Below, one piece after another: positions 14,290 through 25,549 of a stretch of DNA of 64,000 nucleotides (positions within the stretch are counted from its first letter, which is position 1; every line of letters starts with the position of its first letter). Both the position numbers and the translations under genes were made by a program. This DNA comes from Trichinella spiralis. Lineage: Eukaryota > Nematoda > Enoplea > Trichinellida > Trichinellidae. The stretch lies in contig CM012953.1 in assembly GCA_000181795.3 (NCBI GenBank), positions 19,070,578-19,134,577 on the forward strand, written 5' to 3'. The notes under the pieces were generated by a model, which was not told the origin of the DNA, did not search any database, and worked only from the letters and a program-made list of their open reading frames with translations.

Positions 14290-14810
14290 ATGCTGCAGTT
14301 TCCTAAGGACATCACTTCGTCGATTAGGCTGGCAAATTGGATTTATCGTTTAGAAGAAAAAAACCCTGACAACCTGATAAAGGGTTGGTTGGTGTTGTAT
14401 GAGAATGGCATATTGAAATTTAAAAGTGATAAGAGTCTTATACAGATCTATCGTGGCAATGGAAATGTTAAAGTTCTGACAAACGATGCATCCCAAGAGT
14501 TATTGGTTTCAGACAGAAAATAGGAGAATGGATTTGTTATAGTAGTAGCAGAGAAAAAATATTTTTTTAAATGTGACACCAGAAACGAAATGTGGCTTTG
14601 GGTGGTTAAATTGCGTTCCACTATTCAGAAAATTACCAGTGAAGATGAGGTTCAGCACCTATTAGACAACTCCCAGGGTATGATAATGCCACATTTTATG
14701 ATGCTCAATATCTATCATTATACACTGACACTACGTGCGGTGTGTTTTGCTTCTCCGCTGCCTTCAGTGTTTTCTTTATCTTCTGCTTTGGATAATTCAT
14801 TTCCATAATT
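14290..14810 (+). pseudogene. PH-domain membrane-tail protein, dead copy
   Basis: The reading frame matches the intact gene at 59920-60474. From ATG 14290 it codes the first part of a PH domain (WIYRLEE, LIKGWLVLYENGILKF). A TAG at 14521-14523 replaces the Leu codon (TTG) of the other copy. Coding similarity continues past it (ENGFVIVV, KKYFFKC, RSTIQKI), and a small length change near 14650 shifts the frame, so the proline-containing linker and hydrophobic tail are lost. No introns interrupt it, as in the other copy. This is a host-type gene relic within a duplicated segment. Confidence 0.8.
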
Positions 14811-14920
14811 TTACTAGCCAGCAAACACCTCAAGTTTAACAACTTTCGCCGATATTTCATAACGTTTATGACTAATTTGTATTGTATATAACAAATAAAA
14901 TAAACTGTATTAATTAATTC

Positions 14921-14963
14921 GAGTTGTAAGATTCAATGTCATGGACGCATGCCAGATACATTG
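14921..14963 (+). repeat. Short direct repeat, partner of 15330-15371
   Basis: The block gagttgtaagattcaatgtc and the following atggacgcatgccagatacat recur at 15330-15371 with few changes. The second copy begins where similarity to the inverted duplication stops, so it probably formed at the breakpoint. Confidence 0.7.
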
Positions 14964-15272
14964 TGACATAAATATCATTAAAGAACATTTAATTGTAAAT
15001 AACTGCATCTGCCGTTCTATATATTATCTATTCATGAGAAGAAGTTATTTTTCTATTTCTATTTCATTTTTATCTATTTCTGAAAATACTTTTCATTTTA
15101 CTATTTTTTATTTCTGAAAGCAGAGCTTTACAGAACGTGGTCAACAAAGAAAAACTTTTGTGTTTTTAACCAAAATTTTAGTGTTTGAACTACTTCACAT
15201 TTGCTCAATTTTTGCGTGTCAAATACAATAATGCAAATAAATATAGAAAACCTGGATATGAATCTACGTCAG

Positions 15273-15328
15273 GGATAGGCAAACGTTTTGCACCCTGACC
15301 CCCGATGGAATCCTTGATGCCTCATCAA
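15273..15328 (-). mobile_element. hAT transposon 3' end, relic
   Basis: The sequence begins cagggataggcaaacgtttt, a hAT-like terminal sequence, and matches the reverse complement of the 3' end of the hAT element at 58480-59490. Only about 55 bases remain; a small direct repeat follows at once. Confidence 0.6.
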
Positions 15329-15372
15329 GAGTTGTAAGATTCACTGTCATGGACGTATGCCAGATACATTCA

Positions 15373-17830
15373 GAAGTTTTCTCAGCAGTCCACAACTCTA
15401 TCAAGGTCAGTTTTCCCATCTGCCGAATGTCAGCTGCAACCTGACTGTTCGTTTCAAATCAGCCTCAGCAAGCTGTAGGTCTCAGCGTATTTCAGTGCTG
15501 CATTCCAGGCTGACAGATGCTCCCCCTCATCCAGCAGCACTTGTGTGATGTCGTGCCACAAAGATTTATTCATTGATCGAACGCAGCATTCCATGTAGCT
15601 CTCTCTGAAATATACTTGAATGTTCTTGTTTTTCTCAGAATGCCTGTGACAGGAGTTCCTTCTTTGCCGCAACAGTTTCCACCTCTTCCTTGATGGGGAT
15701 ACAGAACTACCGTACGTCAATCTGCAACTGACAGTTGTTCACAAATCTCTGACGATATGCTGTGATTCAGATTTGCTTCCTTACAGCACTGTACGTCTCT
15801 GCATATTTCAGCGTGGGATTCCTGCGTAACAACCGCTGAGTGCTTTCCGCCGCATTCCTTTTTTACCATCTGCTAATCCTTTCAGATCCCTCGAGTCCGC
15901 TTTTATCACAGGAACTGATAGATGTCTGAATTCTATTTTCGCAGACAAACTTTGAAATACATTTTTTGATGTCCAAATGTAACTCTATTAATAATTATTC
16001 AAATCAAACTCAATCCTCCATCAATTGTGGTATTCAGTCCTGTTTCCATTTTGTTGCCCAGCAACAGAAATAATTGGCGCTCTGAAGACTGTATTGTACT
16101 TTCTTCTACTTCTGAAGCCTTTGCATACCGCTTGAAAGAGGAGGTACCACAAATGCACGTGCGGTGCAAATTCTGGTGCCATTGTCAACGATAGGGCAAT
16201 TGCCGACTGCCTAAACTCATGAACGTGCTGCTAGGAACGGGTCAGGTTTCATTTATTCACCGAGAGATGGTATCATGACTGCGGGTAGTTGTCATGGTGG
16301 TCTGGCTGATCAGGCACTGAAAGTACGCACACTTGATATCTCACGTGATCAGAAGCCTGCTCATAATGAAATGTCTTCAACGCTTCTCAGTTCATTTCAG
16401 AGTAGTCTTCTTTTGGGGCAATCCAGAACGGCTCTACTTCCCAGAATTTTTTCATCGTTTCTTCTGCAGGATTTGCTGCTGCTTCCTTCAGATCCCCAGT
16501 TCAGCATATAGCAATGAGTTGACCTACATGAATTCACTTCAACTCTTATTTTATTATACAGTCACTGGTTCACCGGACTGCTCTTGCTGCACATGAATCC
16601 CCCTGTGCTTGAAATAATAAGCCTGATGAAGACATTCATTGTGGATTGTTGTGTCAGCAGAGGGTACGCCAGCGTTGGGCATGCCATATGCCATGAGTTC
16701 ATAGGGTCCATTTCAGCTTGTTTGGGTTTCTCGCATATTTCATGTGTTTGAAGAAGTTGTGATGGGTCAACAACTTCTCTGATAGCTCAGAGCTCTGTGC
16801 ATTTTCATGTGCCTCGTCGCTCGTTGCGCCCTGATCCTTCACAGCCATGTAAATGCATGCTATGCTTTCAATCTTCTGCCAGGACAAACAGCCTGCTTTT
16901 CTTCTCGACGGTTTCATGAATATGGCTGTTACCAGGTGAAATGAAGACTAAGGTTCTTCTATCAGCTTTGAAGTTATTATACAAGTCAACAGTTACCGAC
17001 TCGTCCTCCTGCATCTTCTCATCACACTTGATCATAAAGAGTTTCAGAAGATGGAGATGGGCTGAACGAGATTATGATTTCAGAAGCTAAAGCTCACACT
17101 ACTGAGGATTCTTGTCAGCTTTGTCAGCGCATCGATGATTCTTCTCTGGTTCTTGTAATGAGCATGTAGATTTGAATTTTTTTGTGGTACACGCAGCAAC
17201 TTTCTAAATTGATGACAGATGGCATCAACCGTTCTCTCCTCTCCGCCTGCAGGATACCACTGGCTCTTTTCACCTTTACCTGCTCTAAAAATCAGAAACT
17301 GATTGAACTATTCCATCACGATGCTCAGCCTCACATTTATCGACAGCCAGCCTTGTCTGGATTGACGGATTGTCCATCATCAGCATTGTTCAATTGACAA
17401 ACATCATTAGGTCTGTAAGAGACCCTCTCTCGAGTGGGCTCGTTCGTCATCCCAACCAGGTTATTAGCGCATTCGTCACTAATAGACAAAGAGCCGATGT
17501 CGACCGGTTGGTTTCCCTGCGCGTTCACCTCCGCTGGCTTCCGCCGGCATTGCTTCTCTTTCCTCATTCTTCGCGCTTTCCTGATGACATTATACTCATC
17601 AGAAGACAGACAGAAAGTATAGTGCTTATTAGCAACTATGAACAGGGACCATCGACGATACGTCACACCAAACTTTTCAAACCAACAACAACAACACGCT
17701 CGCAACACGTAACGCAATACCGTAATCCTCTTTTGATCTTCAAGTATACATGAGCTTACTGTAGCTTCAGTTTCCCTAATTCCCTCCCTGGTATCCGAAT
17801 GTCCATCCACTTTTGGAAGAGGGAGGAGCC
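15373..17830 (-). other. Unidentified stretch with coding-like fragments and an internal repeat
   Basis: This region has a more balanced base composition than the spacers. On the minus strand two blocks about 313 bases apart (about 15440-15535 and 15750-15850) share ctgaaatatgcagagac-like sequence and read ALKYAETYS in one frame, so a helical coding repeat may be preserved here. Other minus frames, 16699-16917 and about 17337-17620, also look protein-like but match nothing I recognise. Stops interrupt all of them. It could be an old pseudogene or an unknown element. I assign no function. Confidence 0.35.
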
Positions 17831-18418
17831 TTGAAAATTTGTTTTCTGGTCGGTCATTTTTTCTCCAGCTGCATCTACCAACCAAGCTTTCTTCTTATCG
17901 AAGGTGAGGAAGGACTGTTCTTTTGCCTCTTTGAACTGTGCACGCGTGATTTGAAGTGTTCATGCAGCTTTCAGAACATGGCATATTTGAACAGTGTTGA
18001 TTTATGTACTTGTGTTGTTAATTCTGTGCTGGACATCTGGTCGCGCCAATTGCTGAAGAAACGAACATCCGCCTGGTGTCTCTTTCTCAATTTCCATAGA
18101 GCTAGAATTCATGTATGTAGGTATGTATATAAGAGTCCATATAACAAAAGCATTCAGTGAATGATTACGCAGTGACATCCCAGGATATTTATGAACAGCC
18201 AGAGTGGTTGGTTGGTCATTTGGTCATCGAACCGGAAGAAATTAAAATTTTTTTCATCAATTTGACGACACTGTCTTCTGTGATTGATATGTGTGAAAGT
18301 TTTTGCTTTGATTGCTACACACACGCATCATCGCTTTGTTGCTGTTTCGTTTGGCAATTTTTGCTAAGTAACAAACATAAACAAACATGATCGAATTGAA
18401 AAAAATTTTCAAAATATG

Positions 18419-18691
18419 TGTTAAAGCGAAATCACAATTTCGCCCTCGAGCTTAGTGGACTGTATAATTAGTTTTCGTCGCAATAACAGTCAATCAAACC
18501 CAAACGGAGTGTTGACACAGTTTATTAAGACAGCTAACTAACAAGCCAAGACAATACAACAGGAAAAGACGCAATATCACACAACACACACAGCTACACA
18601 CGCCCGCACTTGACGTCACTACTACGCCTACTGTAGTCCTTTCTGATTCGCAGGTTCCCACTACCGAAACCTGGCTGTTACGTCCGTAACA
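18419..18691 (-). repeat. 3' LTR of the unit-A BEL/Pao element
   Basis: Direct copy of 24013-24285. It starts tgttaaagcg and ends in the short palindrome tgttacgtccgtaaca. Confidence 0.95.
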
Positions 18692-21600
18692 TCCTCCCCC
18701 GGCGATGGGGAATTTCCTTCCCCATCGATTATGCGGGCTGGCTCCAGCACTACCAGTTTTGCGACTGGCCGGGTGATTTCTGAGGTGGACGTGCGGATCC
18801 GGGCGGCTCTGCTCACTCCATCTTGGCCTGGGAATAGCTGGATCACCACTCCCAAAGGGCAGCGTGTTCGTGGACGACTGTCCTCCAGTATCAACACCAA
18901 GTCGTTGATTTTCAGGCCAACACCGTTATTTCTCCACTTGTTGCGAGGTAGCAGCGAGGCGATGTAAGTGCTCCTCCAACGGCGCCACCATCTTGCCATC
19001 AACCGTTGACGATAGCGCCAGCGATTCTCCCACTGGGGGTTAACGTGGTCTCTCGGACGCCATTCGGGATCCTGGCTCTCAACCGCGGGGAGGTCCACGT
19101 ACTGTCGGCCGGTGAGCAACTGAAAGGGGCTCAGCGGCTGGGGATCTCCAGGCCCGTCGTTAACGAAAGTTAATGGGCGAGCGTTGAGGCATGCCTCTAC
19201 TTCGCAGAGAATCGTCTGGAGCTCACAGTCATCCAACAACGCTTGTCCCAGCACCTTCCTCAACGATTCCTTGACTGAACGCACTAGGCGTTCCCAGTAA
19301 CCGCCCATCCATGGGGCTCGGTCTGGGATGAATTTCCAATGAATGCGGTGCCCCACGAGTTCCCTTTGCACCCGTTCCACATCAATGCTCTGCCACAGTT
19401 GGCCAAATTCTGCGGCGGCTCTCTTGAACGAACGAAAGTTATCAGATTGTATGATCTTGGGCCTTCCCCTCCTGGCCATGAATCGTCGCAGGGCTTGCAA
19501 AACTCTTACCGTGGTCATTTGAGGAACCAACTCCAGATGCACGGCACGGGTCACCATGCAAGTGATCAGACACACATACCTTGGCGACGTGGTCTTCCTT
19601 CCCACTCGGACGTACAGTGGTCCGGCGAAGTCCATGCCCACTTGTGAAAAGGCTGGTGCTTCTACCACTCGATCTCTGGGTAACGTGGCCATCCTAGGTT
19701 GAGCCGGTCGAGCAGTTGCGCGGCGGCATACCAGACATTCACGTGTAACCCGTTTCACTTGACTGCGTCCTTTCAAGACCCAGTAGTGTTGTCAGAGAGA
19801 GGCCAGTGTTTGCTCCACACCAGCATGCAGTTGTCGCTGGTGACAACGGCGAATCAATCCTCTAGTAAGGTCATGGTTTCCCGGGAGGACTGCTGGGTGT
19901 TGCATGGATGCTGGCAGGTCTGAATTCACCAGGCGACCTCCCGCGCGTAGCACTCCGCGCTCATCAAGGTAAGGGTCAAGTTGACTGATGCGACTGTGCT
20001 CTGCGACACGACCGTGGTGCACCAGAGCTTGAATTTCTGCTTGAAACTCTTCCTCTTGTGTCCGTCGGACCCACATCTCTTCAGCCTCATGCAACTCCCA
20101 AGCGGTCAAGTTGCCGCCATGCCGTTCGTTCACTGAGGAACGGCAGTTCTTCACAAATCTCCGGCAGTAGGCGCTGATTCGGAATAACTTTTTGATGTCG
20201 CCATACTTACCCGGATGTAAAGGTTCTTCGGTGATTTGTACGGTCATTAAGGCACAAGTGGCATGTTTCGAGGTGCGCTCTTCCCCTGGTGGAATCAGAG
20301 AGTTGCGCTCATGATTTTCTTGTCTCCGCGGCCATGCTTGCTGCGGTCTTGCAAGCCACGTTGGCCCGTGCCACCATACGTTTCCTTCTGCAAGTTTCGT
20401 CACAGTCACGCCCCGGCTCAACCAGTCAGCTGGGTTGTCCTTTCCTGAGCAGTGTCTCCAGGACGCAGGTTCCACCAGTTGTTGGATTTCTTCGACTCGA
20501 TTTCGGACAAATGGTTTCCAGCGACTGGCTGCAGACCTTACCCAAGACAGAGCAACTTCGCTGTCGCATCAACACGTGATAGAGTGGATCGGCAGACTCA
20601 GCGCTCTCTGCGTGTAGTGCACTAGCCTAGCCGCGACCAAGGCCCCCATGAGCTCCAATCTTGGGAGACTCAATCGCTTTATGGGGGCGACGCGGGTTTT
20701 TGCAGTGATCAAATTCACTAACGCAAGCGGAGCGGAGGTTTCCACGCGCAAGTAAATCACTGCGCCGTAGGCCAGTTCTGATGCATCGCAAAACGCGTGG
20801 AGCTCAACACGCTTGGCTTCAACTAGCGCTACCGGCACTAGTGCTCGAGGGACGTTGATGAGTGGAAGCTCTTCCAGTTCTTGTTTCCACTTAACCCATA
20901 GATGATCCACATCATCTGGCAAGGGTTCGTCCCAAAAAGTTCCAAGTTGCCACAAGGATTGAAATAGGATTTTGGCTCTTACCATGAAAGGGGCCAGGAA
21001 GCCCATTGGGTCGAAGATGCTGGATGCCGTGCTTAGCATCTGGCGCTTGGAGTCCCGGCCGTCACGGCTCGGTGTTCTCGGAGGGATGAAGGACAAGTGG
21101 TCCCTTGAACGGTCCCAATAAATTCCCAAGGTTTTCCAAAGACATCCCCGGGTTTCAGTCGATCGCTTCTCCGTTGGGATCGCTCTGAGTGCAGCCGGCT
21201 CGTTGCTGGCCCACTTATGCAGGTGGAACCCTCCAGATGCCATCAGCTCTTCCAGCTGGGTAGCCAGCGTCCTTGCCTCATCCGGTGACTCACAGGATGT
21301 TGCCAAGTCATCCACATACATGTTGCACAGCACTTCTGATGCCGCTCGTGGTGCTGTGGCTTGGTGTCGTCGGGCATGCACCCTCACGGTGCTCACGGCT
21401 AAGAAAGGGGAGCAAGTTAAACTGAAACACACCCTGGTGAGTCGGTACTTGCAAACCTCTTGTGTCTCGTCTCTCCAAAGAAATCTGCAAACGTCTCGGT
21501 CTTCTTCTCGGATTTGAACCTGGAGGTACATGTTTTCAATATCCGCCTGAAGGCCAACCCGGAAGCGGCGAAAGCGAAGGAGAGCCCTTAACAGGTCCAT

Positions 21601-23971
21601 CTGGATGGGGGGTCCAGCCTCCAGCTGACTGTTCAATGAAGTCTGTCCGTAACGCGCTGAGCCGTCAAACACCACGCGGCATTTTCGTTCTTCGCCTTTT
21701 CCCTTGTAGACCGCATGGTGTGGGAGGTACCATGTGCGCCTTGGGGGGCCGGACTCTGTTGCTGGTTCAGCCCAACCGTTCACCAGATACCGCCGCATGG
21801 TTGACGAGTAATCACAACTGTCCTTGTCACTTTGTGCTAGGCGTCGCTCAACCGTGGTGAGCCGGCGCATGGCTTGTTTGACGTTGACCGGAAGGTCTGG
21901 TTGGCCTTCGCGCCACAGGAGACCAACTTGGTATCTCTCTCCGTTAAAGGACAGGGATTTCTCAAATCGTTCCATCATCCTTGTATCCTCAGATGCAACG
22001 TTATCCTCTGGGGTAATTCCCATTGCTTCGATTTCCCAAAACTTTCGCAGTGCGGCGTCTGTCGGTTCCTCTACCTTCGTCAAGAGGACCCTCGCTTCCT
22101 CACTCGGGCCTGAATGGGGTTTTCCACAAATTATCCAGCCAAGTAGTGTTTCTAGAGCAATCGAGCCGGTCGCGTTTCTTTTCATACGGCCCGTGACGAA
22201 ATCGTAATAATGATCGACACCAATCAGTACGTCGATCGTCAGCGGTCGCTGCGGTTTTGATTGCTGCCCAACTTCCGTCTGAGCGGCGTCCTTGTCCTTG
22301 TTACTCAGCGAGCAGCTCATGCTATGGGGGATTTTTCCACAAATACGGGGAATGGCCAACGCTTCAACGCGGCGTCTCAACGCCGGTTGATCCGCGATGC
22401 TGTCGGCTCCCAGACTGAATTCCACCCTTCTTAGTCGTCGCTGTGGCACCAAGCTACCACCAACTGACTCAAGTCGAACCTTCTCGTAAAACCCTGTGAG
22501 GCCAAGGGCTTCGGCAATGTCCTTCCGAATAAAAGATACCTGCGCACCGGTGTCGAGGAGGCAGTTTACTACCGCGTGAGTCCCATCTGGTCCATACGCA
22601 CGTGCACGCACAATCTGGAGGAGAGCCCCTTTGCCATTTCCCTTGGCCAGCATGCCTCGTTGCACGCTGCTTGGATTCGACCGGTTGGCCGACTCCCTCG
22701 GTGTGCTTGAATGCAACAGTTCATGATGAGTTTGTTCGCACCCATCCATTGCGCATGTTCGATTCTCACGGCAGTTTTTTGCCAGATGGCCGGCTTCCAA
22801 ACATTTGAAACAAACGCCCTTGGATCTTGCCATGACCATCCTCCTCGGCCGGTCTGCCCTTGTAAACTTCTCGCAAACGGCACCCTTGTGCTTACCTTCA
22901 CAGAATGGGCAGTTTCCAAGGGCAGCGACTGCCAATGCTGCAGCTGAAGATGTGACACGGTCCGCGTTCTTCCATGTGGATCGCGACAGTTTCCTTGGAG
23001 ACCTTCGATGTTCCGACCTTCCTGCCAACCTTTCTCCGTCCTCTTCCAATGGTTTGGTGAGTAAATTCGCCTGCCATTGAGCGAATTCTAGGAATTTCTG
23101 GAGGTTGTCTTCATCTTCTCCTGGATCCGGTCCGATGTTGGTGTCCCAGGCCCTTATCAACGCCGGGGGAAATTTGTCCAGCAACATCGGCATCAGGACC
23201 TCGCTTGCGGGGAGACGGCCGGCGAATGGATCTCTATCCAAAGCAGTGAGACAACGCAGATGTTTAGTCACTTCGTCCACCAGGGACTGGATGCCCCGCG
23301 CCGACATCTCGCGGCATGCTGGCTCCCTCCATAGGGCAGCCAAATGCTCGCGTATCACTTGTCTTGGTCGACCGAAACGCTTCTTCAAAATGTCCACGGC
23401 CTGGGGGTAGTTCTCTGGAGTGAGCAGGATGCCTTCAATGGCGTTCCTCGCCGTCCCTTCGGTGTTGGACAACAAGTAGGTGAACTTGGTGGCGTTGTCC
23501 AAGTCATTCCGTTTGTGTACGTTGGCCTCGAACTGGGCCCAAAAGGAAGGGAATTCCAACACCTTCCCCGTAAACTTCGGGAGAGTCACCTCCGGCAACC
23601 TCCCATTGCTGGACCGGACCGCCGGCATGCCCGCGCTAACATTGCCGCTACCTATGGGGCCTTCTCCGCGCGCCTCAACCATCCTTGCGCGTGCACGAGC
23701 CTTTCCCTCACGGTAGGTCTGGCGACATAACGCCCAGGCATCTATCGCGGCTTGCCGCTCTTCACCTTCCAGGTCCAGCTCCACTTCGGTTTGGAGCGCG
23801 TCTGCGGCCCGGAACGACTCCTCCATTAACGAGACCTGCTCTTCCACCTCAAAGACATCGGCGGATCTGATGCACAACTCATCCAGTTCTGCCAACAATC
23901 GGTTCAGCCGATCCTTGAGGGCCACGAGTTTCTTGCTCCGTGATTTCGCAGAGGACGCCATGGTATCCACT

Positions 23972-24010
23972 ATCCATAGGTCGCTGGTTCGACTCCGGCT
24001 CGGAGGACCA
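23972..24010 (-). promoter_or_regulatory. Primer-binding site with extended tRNA-Tyr likeness
   Basis: On the + strand the sequence two bases before the 5' LTR ends ...ccggctcggaggacca, that is, a tRNA 3' end including CCA. The match to the 3' half of eukaryotic tRNA-Tyr runs back for about 39 bases through T-loop (ggttcga), T-stem and variable loop (aggtcgctgg), with about three mismatches by eye. A usual primer-binding site is only about 18 bases. The gag start codon follows within about 10 bases of this block. Confidence 0.75.
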
Positions 24011-24012
24011 AA

Positions 24013-24285
24013 TGTTAAAGCGAAATCACAATTTCGCCCTCGAGCTTAGTGGACTGTATAATTGGTTTTCGTCGCAATAACAGTCAATCAAACCCAAACG
24101 GAGTGTTGACACAGTTTATTAAGACAGCTAACTAACAAGCCAAGACAATACAACAGGAAAAGACGCAATATCACACAACACTCACAGCTACACACGCACG
24201 CACTTGACGTCACTACTACGCCTACTGTAGTCCTTCCTGATTCGCAGGTTCCCACTACCGAAACCTGGCTGTTACGTCCGTAACA
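24013..24285 (-). repeat. 5' LTR of the unit-A BEL/Pao element
   Basis: Direct copy of 18419-18691 with about four differences. The primer-binding site lies directly inside it. Confidence 0.95.
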
Positions 24286-24886
24286 ATATGCACAAAATAT
24301 TTTTGAAGAAAAAAATGAATTGGAAAAAGGGACAAATTCTCATTCCTTTCACATCTTATATTGACAAAAAGACAACAGAAAGACAAAAAACACAATGTGA
24401 GCAGTAGTCCGCCCCGTTCCGTTCCTTTGCAATTGTGAAGATAGTGGAACATAATAGTACCTGCACATCCCGTCAAAATTTTTGGAGAACATCGACAGTA
24501 GGGGACGACAAGTTGGAAGCCGGTGATTGTTTTTGTGCGCCTGCTATTCCGTTTTTCTTATTTTGTCATTGCTGTTTTCGCCGTTTTGCGCTTTGTCTAA
24601 TAAACTAATAACTTCTCGCGATTGTCTGAAAGCATGTAGCGCTGACAAGCGCTACATTATTATTGTTTTTTAGTATTTATTATTCTACGTGTATATTACA
24701 TTTTGAACAGTAAGTAGCGTTAACGGGAAAAAAATTTTATTTCTAATAAATAAAGTCAAATATCAAGACAACAAATAATTTCATGACCAGTAATAATAAA
24801 TCAGATTATAAAATTCAAATATTTCCCCACTTATTTCGAATTAAAAAATCTTTTTTCACTTTGAACTGTTGAAAAATAAATATCAA

Positions 24887-25549
24887 TTATTTGTGATCTT
24901 TGTATACCTGCAAATTCTTTCGCTGTATCAACAAATCGGTAAACTCTGAACAATCTTTTGCTACAGAACCGCGTTGCTAGTCGCACAAAAAAATAAATAG
25001 TCCATTTTGGTAGTTTCGCAATTGTGCTGTGCTGAGATCGTTGATCAATATCTAAGGAACAAAATAATGCGGATGTGATTTGAAATTTTCAGCAATTTCG
25101 GCCATTTCAAGCTGAATCAGATCACCTTCTACTCTATTTGCGCAAGTGTATATTGCTGTTGACAAAGTTTGGTCTAGTTTCTTCTATTTGCTGCAAAGTA
25201 AGAATGCCGCATCAGGATCCATTTTCAATTTGGCTACTTATTCCAAACAAACGATGAACGGAAACTATTTTCCCACGTACACCAGCTTGCTTATAGCACA
25301 GCTGTGAAGTTTGTTCAGAGCACATTCAACGGGACCATGTTGACACTGTATAGTCCATGTATTGTTAAGTTGGGTTCACCTAGCGTTGCCGTAAGGGATC
25401 AAATTGAAGTCAACAAAATCTTGCCCATATTTCCAAACACATCGCTGCAAAATGGTCAAAATACATTCTGGACAACCTGGAAAAATAGTTTCATAAGGTA
25501 GTGTCAATTTGATTTTTTTCCCAACTGAGATGTGCTGTAATGTAAGCAT
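24887..25549 (-). pseudogene. GILT-like thiol reductase relic, copy A
   Basis: Minus-strand reading from ATG 25549 keeps one frame for 221 codons (663 bases) and resembles gamma-interferon-inducible lysosomal thiol reductase: the active-site CPEC motif, NLIPYGNA, the GILT signature CQHGPVEC, then CANRVEGDLIQLEMAEIAENF-like sequence and PHYFVP before the expected PW. GILT proteins reduce disulfides in lysosomes or after secretion. Here six in-frame stops interrupt it: TGA at codon 58, TAG at 95, TAA at 104, TAG at 122, 166 and 191. At 166 the family usually has Trp, and at 191 copy B still has TGG. No frameshift is present. No signal peptide is apparent, so the 5' end may be missing. It is most likely a pseudogene. 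Confidence 0.85.

Larger units (their letters stand above)
14097..15328 (+). repeat. Inverted segmental duplication, left copy (PH gene segment)
   Basis: This segment is repeated in inverse orientation at about 59435-61575. Similarity runs from the attgaaaacattgaaatt block, through the PH-domain gene and its 3' flank, to the hAT end starting cagggataggcaaacg at 15273. The left copy lacks the BED-finger hAT insert present in the right copy, so it shows the state before that insertion (gtttaaactg at about 14180). Confidence 0.85.
18419..24285 (-). mobile_element. BEL/Pao LTR retrotransposon inserted in unit A
   Basis: The element has 273-base LTRs (18419-18691, 24013-24285; tgtta...taaca) that differ at about four sites (about 98.5 % identity), so it is young. 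It is flanked by a 5-base target repeat, atatg (18414-18418, 24286-24290). On the minus strand its parts run in BEL order: gag with CCHC knuckle (CFKCLEAGHLAKNC), retropepsin (LLDTGAQVSF), reverse transcriptase with YVDD, RNase H, then H2C2/DDE integrase at about 18.7-20.4 kb. The integrase frame ends inside the 3' LTR. It is nearly whole, with about two breaks. Confidence 0.93.

Noticed and set aside
17813-18390. Cysteine-rich plus-strand frames, repeated at 46659-47362
   Set aside because: No domain, no splice evidence, and the opposite strand reads at least as well. The repetition is explained by the unit duplication.
21203-23870. Many plus-strand open frames across the BEL/Pao coding region
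   Set aside because: They are antisense shadows of the GC-richer gag-pol frame.
23972-24010. A tRNA-Tyr gene or relic as an independent RNA gene
   Set aside because: Only the 3' half is present, it includes CCA (not encoded in nuclear tRNA genes), and it lies exactly beside an LTR. It is better explained as a primer-binding region.
25304-25501. Plus-strand 65-residue open frame, identical in both units
   Set aside because: It is antisense to the GILT relic; its conservation follows from the near-identity of the duplicated DNA.
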